Source: Nonomuraea ceibae
GTDB taxonomy: Bacteria > Actinomycetota > Actinomycetes > Streptosporangiales > Streptosporangiaceae
Assembly: GCF_019396325.1 (NCBI RefSeq)
Contig: NZ_JAHKRO010000029.1
Location: 17,776 to 81,775 of the forward strand
Direction of reading: 5' to 3'
DNA: 64,000 nt
Positions 33,314 to 41,561 of this stretch are shown here, piece after piece (position 1 is the first letter of the stretch; every line of letters begins with the position of its first letter). The position numbers and the translations under genes are program-made. The notes beneath the pieces are model-generated. The model did no database searches. It was not told the DNA's origin and saw only the letters and a program-made list of their open reading frames with translations.

Positions 33314-34480
33314 TCAGGCCGGGCGGGGCGGGTGCCAGTCGAGGGTCCGGGCGGTCGCGTTCAGGTAGGTGTCGGCCGGGACCAGGGAGGCGAGCGTGTC
33401 GCGCACGGCCGCGCCCACGGGGTTGCGGAGCTGGATGATGCGGCCGACCTGGGCCGACGTCCGCACCACCTGCTGCGCCCTGGGCCGCCTCGCCCGGTCG
33501 TAGCGCACGAGCGCCTCCTCGATGCCGCCGCGGGAGCTCGCGAATGCCGTCAGGGTGACCGCGTCCTCCAGCGCCTGGGCCGCGCCCTGCCCGAGGTCGG
33601 GGGTCAGCGCGTGCGCCGCGTCGCCCAGCAGGGCCACCCGGCCCGAGACGTAGGTCTCCAAGGGGGTGACGAGGGAGTGGATGTCGTGCCTGATCAGGGC
33701 GTCGGGCGAGGTGGCGGCGAGGAGCTGGGGGATGGGCCGGTGCCAGCTCGCGAACCGGGCCCCGAGCTGGGCCAGGGTGTCGCCCGCCCCGGCGCCCTCG
33801 GGGCAGGACTGGGTGGCGTACCAGTAGACGCGCCCGTCGGCCAGGGGGATCACGCCGAAGCGCCGTCCACGTCCCCAGCTCTCGGTGATGGACCTGGGCA
33901 TCCCGGGGGGAGTGCGATCTGCGGCGACGATGCCGCGCCAGGTGATGTAGCCGGCGTAGACGGGGCCCGGATGGGCGGGGAACAGGATCCGGCGCAGCTT
34001 GCTGCGGATGCCGTCCGCCCCCACGATCAGGTCGGCGGTCAGCTCCCCCGGGCCGTCGGGCCCGTCGAAGGCCACCGTGCCCGGTCCCGGCAGGCCGGTG
34101 AGCGTGTGACCGAGCCGGATGTCGGCGTCCTGGAGTGCGCCGATCAGCAGGTCGTGGAGGTCGGCCCGGTGCAGCGCGAAGGCCGGCACGCCCATGCGGC
34201 GCTCCAGGTCCTGGACCCTTCCGCGCATGATCCAGCGCCCTGACGGCCTGCGCAGCCCGGCCGAGCCCTGCGCCATTCCCCTGGCGCGGAGTTCGGCGCC
34301 CAGTCCGAGCGCGTCCAGCGCGCGCACGGCGTTGGGCGCCAGGGTGATGCCGGAGCCCAGCGGCCGGAACGCGGGCGCGCGTTCCAGCAGCGTCACCTGC
34401 CAGCCGTTACGGCGAAGCCCGATCGCGGTCGCCAGACCGCCGATGCCGCCGCCGACGACGAGCGCGGACGAGGAAGTCAC
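33314..34480 (-). CDS. FAD-dependent aromatic-type monooxygenase
   Basis: The 388 residues have all three motifs of class A flavin monooxygenases: GGGIGGLATAIGL near residue 10, the DG motif in GADGIRSKLRR and the GD motif ALLGDAAHALTPDLGQGAAQ. They resemble salicylate- or 6-hydroxynicotinate-type hydroxylases and TetX-like enzymes. Such proteins hydroxylate aromatic acids or inactivate drugs. The gene stands alone with a palindromic operator upstream (34506-34522). Substrate unknown. Confidence 0.9.
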   Translation of the reverse strand: MTSSSALVVGGGIGGLATAIGLRRNGWQVTLLERAPAFRPLGSGITLAPNAVRALDALGLGAELRARGMAQGSAGLRRPSGRWIMRGRVQDLERRMGVPAFALHRADLHDLLIGALQDADIRLGHTLTGLPGPGTVAFDGPDGPGELTADLIVGADGIRSKLRRILFPAHPGPVYAGYITWRGIVAADRTPPGMPRSITESWGRGRRFGVIPLADGRVYWYATQSCPEGAGAGDTLAQLGARFASWHRPIPQLLAATSPDALIRHDIHSLVTPLETYVSGRVALLGDAAHALTPDLGQGAAQALEDAVTLTAFASSRGGIEEALVRYDRARRPRAQQVVRTSAQVGRIIQLRNPVGAAVRDTLASLVPADTYLNATARTLDWHPPRPA

Positions 34481-34505
34481 CGTCTTACCCCCAGCGTGAT
34501 CAACA

Positions 34506-34522
34506 TACCATCCCGTATGGTA
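34506..34522. promoter_or_regulatory. TACCAT-N5-ATGGTA palindrome upstream of the monooxygenase
   Basis: A perfect six-base dyad lies 25 bp before the monooxygenase start. It resembles a TetR-family operator, but no regulator gene is adjacent. The cognate protein may lie elsewhere. Confidence 0.5.
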
Positions 34523-34550
34523 CGAAAGGTGATCTTAGCAAGGGCTCCGC

Positions 34551-34611
34551 ACGGGGGCACGGCGGGGGCACGGCGGGGGCGCGGCGGGCACGGCGGGCGC
34601 GGCGGGCGCGG
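34551..34611. repeat. GC-rich low-complexity array, GGCACGGCGGG-like units
   Basis: About 60 bp consist of imperfect GCACGGCGGGG and GCGCGGCGGGC units between the monooxygenase promoter and the 3' end of the serine hydrolase gene. This is probably simple-sequence expansion. It may also hinder transcription passing between the two genes. Confidence 0.6.
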
Positions 34612-34630
34612 ACTCCCGGATTCACCGAAG

Positions 34631-35677
34631 TCAGCACAGGGCGGCGTCGAGGGTGGCGAACAGGTGCCGGTCGCTCTTCGGGGTGCCGGTGGTGTAGACG
34701 GTGGCGGCCCGGCCCTCGCGGGTGCGCCCGCTGAGCACGCGCGTGCCCGGCAGCCCGCCGTCGTGCATCCAGACCCGCCCGCAGCTCAGCGGATAGGTGT
34801 AGACGCCGAGCCCGTACCGGCTGCCCCGGGGGTCGGAGGCGGGGACGGCCCCGGCGAGCATGGTGCGCAGGGTGCGCTCGGGGATGCTCTGCCAGAAGCG
34901 GTTGAGGTCGTCCGGCGTGGAGACCAGGCCGCCGCCGGCGCCGAAGGCGTGGGCGGGAAGCCGCGTCGTGTCCGTCTCGCCGTCCTCCGGCGCGGCGGGG
35001 TTGAGCCCGTACGTGTGGGCGTGCCGGCCACGGATGCCCAGTTCGCCCGGCTTGGGCCAGTACGTGCCGGGCAGGCCCTTGAGCACGCCCTGCTCGGACA
35101 CGCGCCGGAAGTCCTTGCCGGTCACCTTCTCGATGATCATGCCGATGACCAGGTAGTTGGTGTTGGAGTAGGACCACTGCGCGCCCGGCTTGCCCAGCGG
35201 GCGGGTCAGGGCGAGGGCCAGGTGCTCGGCGGGGGAAGCCGGCTTGGTCCAGTCGACCAGGTCGAAGTACTCGGGCAGGCCGCTGGTGTGCTGGAGCAGC
35301 TGGCGCACGGTGACGCGGGCGCCGCCCAGCGAGCCGGGCAGGTAGTGCTCCGCCTGCTCGTCCAGGCTCACCTTGCCCGCCGCGACCAGGCGCATCACCG
35401 TCGCCGCGATCACCGGCTTGGTCACGCTGGCGGCGCGGAAGCGGCCGTCGCCGCCGACCATCGGCCTGCCCGTGCCCCGCTCGGCGGTGCCGGAGGTCCA
35501 CGTGGCCGTCCGGCCGTCGCGCTCCCGCACCGAGACCACCGCGCCGGCCAGGCCGTCCTGCCGGGTCAACCGGTCGGCCTGCTGCTGCACGCTCAGGGGG
35601 GTGGCGGCCGCGGCGGGCGCGGCGACGGCTCCCAGCAGCGTGACAGCGGCGGCAGCGACGGCGAGGTGCTTGTGCAT
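34631..35677 (-). CDS. Secreted serine hydrolase of the beta-lactamase / D-Ala-D-Ala carboxypeptidase fold
   Basis: The 348 residues begin with a signal peptide (LAVAAAAVTLLGAVAAPAAA). The penicillin-recognising motifs are S84-V-T-K87, Y170-S-N and H305-D-G-G in the position of KTG. This pattern is that of class C beta-lactamase-like esterases and D,D-peptidases such as the Streptomyces R61 enzyme. HxGG-type third motifs are usual in the peptidases and esterases, so true beta-lactamase activity is less likely. It is monocistronic, with a long palindrome about 80 bp upstream. Confidence 0.88.
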   Translation of the reverse strand: MHKHLAVAAAAVTLLGAVAAPAAAATPLSVQQQADRLTRQDGLAGAVVSVRERDGRTATWTSGTAERGTGRPMVGGDGRFRAASVTKPVIAATVMRLVAAGKVSLDEQAEHYLPGSLGGARVTVRQLLQHTSGLPEYFDLVDWTKPASPAEHLALALTRPLGKPGAQWSYSNTNYLVIGMIIEKVTGKDFRRVSEQGVLKGLPGTYWPKPGELGIRGRHAHTYGLNPAAPEDGETDTTRLPAHAFGAGGGLVSTPDDLNRFWQSIPERTLRTMLAGAVPASDPRGSRYGLGVYTYPLSCGRVWMHDGGLPGTRVLSGRTREGRAATVYTTGTPKSDRHLFATLDAALC

Positions 35678-35757
35678 CAGAGGACATCTCCTGCGTTAGG
35701 TGGTGAATGTCCTCATCTTTGGGCGTTCCGGGGTCAAGATCAGTCATGCGGGCGCGT

Positions 35758-35789
35758 CTGTTCCGGTAGGGCGGGCCCTACCGGAACAG
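35758..35789. promoter_or_regulatory. 32-bp perfect inverted repeat with 2-base centre
   Basis: Arms of 15 bp (35758-35772 and 35775-35789, starting CTGTTCCGGTAGGGC) flank GG. It lies 80 bp upstream of the serine hydrolase start. The tiny loop disfavours a terminator; a large operator is more likely, for either this gene or a plus-strand transcript. Confidence 0.55.
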
Positions 35790-35831
35790 GGGCGGCCAGC
35801 CGTTTCCACCGCTCTGCTACCTTCTACGGCC

Positions 35832-36131
35832 GTGCGCCGACGGGGCTGGGCCATCGTGTCGTGTGCCGTACTGCTGCTAATCACCGGATCCGTCACGGCG
35901 CGGGTCCTGTCCGGGCCGGAGAGTTCCGTCCCCGGCAGGTCAGCCCGCTGCCGGTGTCCGGGCCGCCGGCCGGTGCGGCGACGCGACAGCCGTGTGGCCG
36001 ATCATGACATGCTGTCGGGCGGCACCCTCGGCCGACGGATCACGCCCTGGACCGGGCACGTCCGGGCGGCCGGGGACACGTTCGGGAACGGAGGGCCGTG
36101 CAGGTCGAGCAGTACGTGTATTTCGCACTGA
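35832..36131 (+). other. Uncertain small reading frame with a membrane or signal segment
   Basis: A frame from GTG 35832 encodes RRRGWAIVSCAVLLLITGSV, a good signal or membrane segment, followed by Arg-rich, poorly coding-like sequence to the stop at 36131. Near 35940 the neighbouring frame gives a better-looking tail (VSPLPVSGPPAGAATRQPC) that stops at 36007. This could be a small secreted protein gene broken by a frameshift or a chance open frame. The rest of 35678-36097 shows only the palindrome at 35758. Confidence 0.25.
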
Positions 36132-36538
36132 AGAGTGAACGCATGCCAGCGGCGGAGATGACGGCCCGCCTCGCCCTCGAACCGGACAGGATCACGGTCA
36201 TGGGCGGCAAACTGCCCGACCCGCCCCACCCGGCCGTGCACGTGTGGCGGGTCGACGGCCCGCCCCGGTCGAGCCTGCCGCTGGACGACATGATCCTGAC
36301 CCTGGTGGAGCGCCTGTATCCGTACGCGGAGGCGATCGGCGACCTGGCCGGCGAGCTGGACCGGCGCGAGCCGGGGAACTCGGCGACCCTCCAGGTGGTC
36401 CGCTTCTTCACCGACGAGGCCCCCGCCGCCGGCACCCCGGACCGGCCGCTGGGATGGCATCTGGACCGGCACGTCCTGGACTTCCTGCGCGCCACCCGCG
36501 CCGAGCTCGACGTCGACGAGTACGGCCACGACCTGTGA
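36098..36538 (+). CDS. DUF4279-family protein
   Basis: The 146 residues match the DUF4279 pattern of uncharacterised cytosolic proteins: YVYFALKSERMPAAEMTARL at the start, the central HVWRVDGP and the late ATRAELDVDEYGHD. The start is GTG 36098. No function is assigned, and no operon partner is clear; the next gene begins 78 bp later. Confidence 0.7.
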   Translation: MQVEQYVYFALKSERMPAAEMTARLALEPDRITVMGGKLPDPPHPAVHVWRVDGPPRSSLPLDDMILTLVERLYPYAEAIGDLAGELDRREPGNSATLQVVRFFTDEAPAAGTPDRPLGWHLDRHVLDFLRATRAELDVDEYGHDL

Positions 36539-36616
36539 CCGGCACCGCCCCCGAGGCGCCCCGGCCCGGCGCGATAGGTTGGCGGTCCGCCGCAGGTGAT
36601 ACGGGGAGCTGTTCGG

Positions 36617-37348
36617 ATGCATGTCGAGACGTACGGTCCGGCCGGCGCGCCGCCGGTGCTCCTGCTGCACGGGGGCGGGGTCGCCGGCTGGATGTGGGAG
36701 CCGGTCCGCGAGCGGCTGTCGCGCGATCACCGGCTGATCGTCCCGGACCTGCCAGGCCATGACCGCAGCGCCGGCGAGCCGTACCACTCCCACGGCCGCA
36801 CGGTCGAGGCGCTGATCCGGGTCCTCGGCGAGCAGGGCGGGCGCGTCCGCGTGGCGGGGTTCTCGCTGGGCGCCCAGCTCGCCGTCCTGCTGGCCGCCGA
36901 GGCGCCGGAGCTGGTGGAGCGGGTCATGGTGGTGAGCGCGCAGGCCCGGCCCAGCGCGGCACCCGGCCTCACGCTCGGCCTGCTCGGCGCGACGGCGGGG
37001 CTGGCCGGCCGGGAGTGGTTCGCCAGGGCGCAGGCCAAGGCGCTGTTCGTGCCGGACGAGCTGCTCGGCGACTATGTCCGCACGTCCGCGGCCGTGTCGA
37101 AGCAGACCCTGCTGGCGGCCGTGGGCGAGAACATCCGCTTCACCGTCCCGCCGGGGTGGGCGCGCTTCCCCCGGGCGGCGCTGGTCCTCGCGGGCGGGCG
37201 GGAGCGGCGCGTCATGCTGGCGTCGGCCCGGCTGCTGCACGAGGCGCTGCCGGGCAGCGGGCTGGAGATCGTCGAAGGGGCCGGGCACGGCATCCCGCTC
37301 CAGCGCCCGGCCTGGTTCGCCGAGCGGGTGCGCGCCTGGCTGGCCTGA
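36617..37348 (+). CDS. Alpha/beta hydrolase
   Basis: The 243 residues show the alpha/beta hydrolase pattern: HGGGVAGWMWEPVRERL (oxyanion region), nucleophile elbow G-F-S-L-G with Ser at the centre, and catalytic His in EGAGHGIPLQRPAW near the end. The fold is complete but the substrate is unknown. ATG 36617 has a GGGAG nine bases upstream; an in-frame ATG 36596 is an alternative. It converges with the acyltransferase gene, one base apart. Confidence 0.87.
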   Translation: MHVETYGPAGAPPVLLLHGGGVAGWMWEPVRERLSRDHRLIVPDLPGHDRSAGEPYHSHGRTVEALIRVLGEQGGRVRVAGFSLGAQLAVLLAAEAPELVERVMVVSAQARPSAAPGLTLGLLGATAGLAGREWFARAQAKALFVPDELLGDYVRTSAAVSKQTLLAAVGENIRFTVPPGWARFPRAALVLAGGRERRVMLASARLLHEALPGSGLEIVEGAGHGIPLQRPAWFAERVRAWLA

Positions 37349-37349
37349 G

Positions 37350-38585
37350 TCACGCGCGCTCGGCCGCCGCGGCCTTCTCCCGGGTACGCATGCCGAACAG
37401 GAACCGCGTCACCCGGGTCCGCCGCACCAGCAGGTCGTAGGCGAGCAGCGTCAGGGCCGACGACACGACCGCGATGATCACGTACTTGACCGCGATGGGC
37501 GCCTCCATCCGCACCACCCAGAACGCGACCGCGACCACCACCGGCTGGTGCAGCACGTACAGGGGCAGCACCGCCTCGGCCAGGTAGCGCCGCACGCCCG
37601 GCCCGACGGGAGCCCGGCCCGCGCTCGCCGTGCCGGGAACGGCGGTGGCGGCGGGAACGGCGGGGGCGGCGGGGCGGTCGAGGGCGCCGAGGATGGTGAG
37701 CAGCCAGCACCACCCGGCGGCCCCGTAGAGGGCGCGGCCGACGAGGGCGAGAGGCGTGGCGGCGGTGAAGGCGTCGTCGCCCGCGCCGAGCAGCACCGGC
37801 ACCCCGGCCGCGAACAGCACGAGCCCGCAGGCGGCGACCAGGCGCAGGTCGCGGCGGAGCGCCCGGCGGAAGCGGTGGTCGGCGGCGAAGGCGAACCCGT
37901 AGGCGAAGAAGACCAGGTACGCCCACCGGCTCCAGCCCGCGTACTCCTCCTCCAGGCCGAGGAGCGCGCTGATCAGGGCGAGGGGCAGCGCGGCGAGCAG
38001 CACGGCGCCGCGCCGGTCGGCGAGGGCGGCGATCCGCTCCCCCGGCCGCCAGGCGGGTCCCCATCGGGCGACGGCGGCCAGCAGCAGCGAGAACGTCAGC
38101 AGCAGCACCAGGAACCACAGGTGCCCGGTCTCGAAATGCTCGCCCTGGAGCACGAACGGGAACTGGGCCGGGTCCAGCTCGATCCGGAAGAACCGGGGCA
38201 GGAACTCCAGGTAGGACTCGTGGTAGGCGGGGTCGGCGCGCAGGCGCAGCCACTGCGGCACCGGGACGACGGCCACGGTGGCGAACACGAGGGGCACGCC
38301 GATCCGGCGTAACCGTTCGGCGGCGTAGCGGGCGGGGCCGCGGCGGCTCAGCGAGTGGCGGGCGGCGAGCCCGGCGACGTAGAAGAGCAGCGGCATCGCC
38401 CAGAGGACGCCGAGGACGGAGACGACCAGGGTGAGGCCGGTGGTCTCGGCGTTCTTGACGTAGAAGTCGTCGCGGGCGTCGAAGACGAGCGCGGAGTGGA
38501 ACAGCACCAGCCCGGCGACGACGAGGACCCGCAGCAGGTCGACCTCGCCGCGCCGCTCACCCCCGGGAGGGGCCGGTGCGCTCAC
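37350..38585 (-). CDS. Acyltransferase family 3 membrane protein
   Basis: The 411 residues have about ten membrane helices. The N-terminal LLRVLVVAGLVLFHSALVF carries the conserved Arg and the His of the acyltransferase 3 family. Such proteins O-acylate sugars, peptidoglycan or natural products at the membrane. It starts at GTG 38585, overlapping the DUF1707 stop by GTGA. Its place 1.3 kb from the polyketide cluster allows, but does not show, a tailoring role. Confidence 0.85.
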   Translation of the reverse strand: MSAPAPPGGERRGEVDLLRVLVVAGLVLFHSALVFDARDDFYVKNAETTGLTLVVSVLGVLWAMPLLFYVAGLAARHSLSRRGPARYAAERLRRIGVPLVFATVAVVPVPQWLRLRADPAYHESYLEFLPRFFRIELDPAQFPFVLQGEHFETGHLWFLVLLLTFSLLLAAVARWGPAWRPGERIAALADRRGAVLLAALPLALISALLGLEEEYAGWSRWAYLVFFAYGFAFAADHRFRRALRRDLRLVAACGLVLFAAGVPVLLGAGDDAFTAATPLALVGRALYGAAGWCWLLTILGALDRPAAPAVPAATAVPGTASAGRAPVGPGVRRYLAEAVLPLYVLHQPVVVAVAFWVVRMEAPIAVKYVIIAVVSSALTLLAYDLLVRRTRVTRFLFGMRTREKAAAAERA

Positions 38586-39019
38586 GCCCCGCCCCCTGAG
38601 AGCCCGCCCGGGGGCGTGCCGCGCCGGCGCGCGGCGTTGACGGCGGTGACGACGGCGAGCACGAGGGCGGGGCCGAGCAGGTCCTTGGGCCAGAACTCGG
38701 CGGGGCACGCCTCGGCGACGCTGACCACGCCCCAGGCCACGACGTTGACGGCGAGTATCGCGCCCCACACGGCCCAGAGCGTCCTCAGCCACCGCGGCGT
38801 CCCGGCGGGGCGGGCGGGCAGCGGGGCCGGGCGGGGTTCGGCGGGCAGGTCGGCGAGGAGCACGGCCAGCTCACCGCGGGTGGTGGCGCCGAGCGCCCGG
38901 CCGACGCGGTCGTCGAACTCGGGAAGGTCGAGGCAGCCTTCCTCGACCGCCGTGCGCAGGCGGCGGGCGGCGGCCTCGCGGTCGGCGTCCGAGGCCCGCA
39001 CGTCGCGGTGCTCTGCCAT
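38582..39019 (-). CDS. DUF1707 SHOCT-like membrane protein
   Basis: The 145 residues begin with the DUF1707 domain (VRASDADREAAARRLRTAVE, then LDLPEFDDRVGRALGATTRG), a common actinobacterial N-terminal module. They end with two membrane helices (LRTLWAVWGAILAVNVVAWG and LLGPALVLAVVTAV). The function of such proteins is unclear. ATG 39019 has a GGAGG site. It is coupled to the acyltransferase gene and lies 47 bp after the kinase-like gene on the same strand. Confidence 0.85.
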   Translation of the reverse strand: MAEHRDVRASDADREAAARRLRTAVEEGCLDLPEFDDRVGRALGATTRGELAVLLADLPAEPRPAPLPARPAGTPRWLRTLWAVWGAILAVNVVAWGVVSVAEACPAEFWPKDLLGPALVLAVVTAVNAARRRGTPPGGLSGGGA

Positions 39020-39066
39020 GTCGACCTCCGTGGGGGGCTGATGCGGACGTGGGCGGAGGGTGCGGG

Positions 39067-39735
39067 TCACGGGGCTCCGGCGTCGGCCAGGAAGCGGGCG
39101 ATGGCGTCCTGCTCGCCGGCGGGCAGGTCGCGTTCGGCCAGGCGGCGGGCGGCCTCGGAGCCGAGGTGCGGGCGGGCGGCGTCGGGGTCGACGCCGTCGA
39201 GGAAGGCGGCGAGCAGCCCGGCCCGCGCGCCGGCGAGCTCCGGCGTGGCGACGGGGGCGGTGGCGAGGATGAGCCAGGTGCAGGCGGCGTCGACGCCGGG
39301 CGCGCCCCGGGCGGCGTTGGCCCAGTCGACCACCCGGGGGCCGTCGGCCGTGACGAGCACGTTGCCGGGGTGCAGGTCGAGGTGGAGCAGCCGGTTGCCG
39401 GGGCGGCCGGAGGCGGCGCGCAGCCAGCCGGGCGCCCGCACGGCCGAGAGCTGCCGCAGCAGCCCGGCGAGCAGCGCGCCGTGCTCGGCGGCGCGGCCGG
39501 GGTCGCGGGCCGTCTCCTCGAGCAGGCTCGGCCCGGCGACGTGCTCCATGAGGATGTCGCCCCCGTCGGCGTCGTAGACCTCGGGGGCGGGGAAGCCGTG
39601 CCGCCTGGCGTGGCGCATGACGGCGGCCTCGCGTTCGAGGCTGCGGCCGTCGCGCGAGCGGCGGACGACGCGGCCGGGGCCGGCGTCGAAAATCTCGCAG
39701 TCGTATCCGGCGGCGATCAACGAACCAACCTGCAT
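39067..39735 (-). CDS. Aminoglycoside phosphotransferase-like (APH-family) kinase
   Basis: The 222 residues carry the APH/choline-kinase catalytic loop LLHLDLHPGNVLVTADGPRV followed by the metal-binding DWANA segment (VVDWANAARG). The N-lobe is short but has the ILMEHVAGPSLLEE hinge. Substrates may be antibiotics, sugars or small alcohols. ATG 39735 is chosen; TAATCT about 7 bases upstream may give a leaderless message. It is divergent from the polyketide cluster's ABC exporter and could be a self-resistance gene, by position only. Confidence 0.78.
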   Translation of the reverse strand: MQVGSLIAAGYDCEIFDAGPGRVVRRSRDGRSLEREAAVMRHARRHGFPAPEVYDADGGDILMEHVAGPSLLEETARDPGRAAEHGALLAGLLRQLSAVRAPGWLRAASGRPGNRLLHLDLHPGNVLVTADGPRVVDWANAARGAPGVDAACTWLILATAPVATPELAGARAGLLAAFLDGVDPDAARPHLGSEAARRLAERDLPAGEQDAIARFLADAGAP

Positions 39736-39905
39736 ATAAGTCAGATTAGCCGGTAAAGCCAATAAATCTGTACCTCAGCGCGGTGACCGGTTTTTCCGGC
39801 AACTAGCTGCCACCGGGCGGCCCGATATTTGTCGCTACCGTGAGACGAACATGGATTCAACCCCCACTCACCTGCTTATTCCATTGAATATGGGGAGGTG
39901 ACACG
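39736..39905. promoter_or_regulatory. Divergent control region at the polyketide cluster border
   Basis: These 170 bp are AT-richer than the flanks and separate the APH-like gene from the ABC-PKS operon. A GGGGAGG ribosome site precedes the TTG start at 39906. No clear -35/-10 pair or operator is seen for the plus strand. Confidence 0.4.
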
Positions 39906-40742
39906 TTGCTGGTGGCAACCGGCCTCGTCAAACGGTATGGCGAAATCCAGGCACTCGACGGATTCACGCTGAGCGTGGCCGCCGGAGAGATCGTCGGGCT
40001 TCTGGGACACAACGGCGCGGGCAAGACGACCTTCGTCGAGATCGTGTCGCACCTGATCCGCCAGGACGGCGGCACGGTGACCATCGACGGCAAGCCGCCC
40101 TCCGCCGTACGCGGCCAGGTCGGCGTGGCGCCCCAGCATCTCGCGCTCTATCCGTCGGCGACCGTCCGCGAGCACCTGGAACTGTACGGCAGGCTGTCCG
40201 GCCTGCGCCGGGCCGCGCTGAGCTCGGCCATCGACGACCTCGCGGTGATGCTGCGGCTCACCGACCTGATGGACCGCCGGGCCGGCAAGCTCTCGGGCGG
40301 CCAGCAGCGGCGCACGCAGGCCGCGACCGCGCTCGTGCACCGGCCCGCCCTGCTGCTCCTGGACGAGCCCACCGCGGGCGCCGACCTGGAGACCCGGCAG
40401 GCGATGCTCGACGTCGTCAAGCAGCGCGCCGGCGAGGGCGCGGCCGTCGTCTACACCACCCACTACCTGCCGGAGCTGACCGAGCTGCAGGCCACGATCG
40501 CGGTGGCGCGCGACGGCCGGGTCATCGCCCGCGGCACCTACGAGGAGCTGGCCAGGGACCTGCCGGGCGAGGTGCGGGTGACGCTGGAGGACGAGGAGGA
40601 GATCAGGATCTCCACCTCCGACCCGGCGGCGACGCTCATCGACCTGCTGCACCGCACCGACCGGCCGATCAGCTCGGTCGACGTGCGCAACGCCTCCCTG
40701 GACGACCTCTACCGATCCCTGGCGGTCCACGATGCTCCTTGA
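39906..40742 (+). CDS. ABC transporter ATP-binding protein (ABC-2 exporter)
   Basis: The 278 residues contain Walker A GHNGAGKTT (34-42), signature LSGGQQRR (129-136) and Walker B LLLLDEPTAG (149-158). The C-terminal part matches drug/lipid exporter ATPases of the DrrA/NatA type. The start is TTG 39906 with GGAGG seven bases upstream; GTG 39912 is an alternative. It overlaps the permease gene by 11 bp. It is probably the export and self-protection system for the polyketide. Confidence 0.92.
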   Translation: MLVATGLVKRYGEIQALDGFTLSVAAGEIVGLLGHNGAGKTTFVEIVSHLIRQDGGTVTIDGKPPSAVRGQVGVAPQHLALYPSATVREHLELYGRLSGLRRAALSSAIDDLAVMLRLTDLMDRRAGKLSGGQQRRTQAATALVHRPALLLLDEPTAGADLETRQAMLDVVKQRAGEGAAVVYTTHYLPELTELQATIAVARDGRVIARGTYEELARDLPGEVRVTLEDEEEIRISTSDPAATLIDLLHRTDRPISSVDVRNASLDDLYRSLAVHDAP

Positions 40743-41529
40743 CGTCTCACGTCCCGGCCCGGGCCGGCTCGGCTCCCTGCTCGGGTCCGCGCACCGCATC
40801 GGCGCCCTGGCCAGGCACAACATGACGCTGCGGCTGCGCGACCCGGGCCAGATGATCAGCTACGTGGCCATGCCGATGGTCCTCATGCTGGTGCTCAAGC
40901 CCCTGTACGTCCGGGCGCTGGACGGCGGCGCCACCCAGGTGGCCACCGGCCTGATGGTCATGTTCTCCGTCTTCGCGATCTCGCTGGCGGGCAACGCCAT
41001 CCTGTCCGAGCGCACCTGGCGCACCTGGGACCGGCTGCGGGTGACCCGCGCCCCGGCCGCCGAGCTGCTCGTCGGCAAGACGCTGCCGCTGTTCGTGGTG
41101 ATGGTCGCCCAGCAGGCGATCCTGCTCGTCTACGGCTGCCTGGCGATCGGGCTGCCCGTGCCGTCGATGCCGCACCTGGTGTTCCTGGCGATCCTGATCT
41201 GGGCGTTCGCGCTGCTGGCGATCGGGGCGGCGCTGGCCACGCTGGTGCGCAGCCACGGCGAGCTCAGCGTCATCTCCGACGTGGGGGCGCTCACGCTCAG
41301 CTCGCTGGGCGGGGCGCTGGTCCCGCTGAGCCTCATGCCCGAATGGGCGCAGCTGGCCGCGCACGCGTCGCCCGGCTACTGGGCGCTGGTGATGATGCAG
41401 TCCGCGGTCGCCGGGGACGTGGCGGGGACGCTGCGCCCGGCGGGCGTCGTGCTGGCGATCGGCCTGCTGTCGGGCGTGTTCGCCGCCCGCAGGCTCGCCC
41501 GCGGCTGGGGCCGTGGCGGGCTGTTGTGA
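40732..41529 (+). CDS. ABC-2 type transporter permease
   Basis: The 265 residues have six predicted membrane helices and the ABC-2 layout (NMTLRLRDPGQMISYVAMP and ILSERTWRTWDRLRVTRAPA). They form the membrane half of the DrrB-type exporter with the upstream ATPase. Their stop lies within a GTGA (41526-41529) and the PKS gene follows within 32 bp, so transport and biosynthesis share a transcript. Confidence 0.9.
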   Translation: MLLDVSRPGPGRLGSLLGSAHRIGALARHNMTLRLRDPGQMISYVAMPMVLMLVLKPLYVRALDGGATQVATGLMVMFSVFAISLAGNAILSERTWRTWDRLRVTRAPAAELLVGKTLPLFVVMVAQQAILLVYGCLAIGLPVPSMPHLVFLAILIWAFALLAIGAALATLVRSHGELSVISDVGALTLSSLGGALVPLSLMPEWAQLAAHASPGYWALVMMQSAVAGDVAGTLRPAGVVLAIGLLSGVFAARRLARGWGRGGLL

Positions 41530-41561
41530 GTACCGCAACTCCAGTGAATAGAGGCAGGTTG

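Noticed and set aside
34631..35677. Beta-lactamase resistance gene linked to the BlaI-M56 pair
   Set aside because: It is 26 kb away, lacks the TACTA/TAGTA dyad, and its third motif HDGG suits a peptidase or esterase better than a lactamase.
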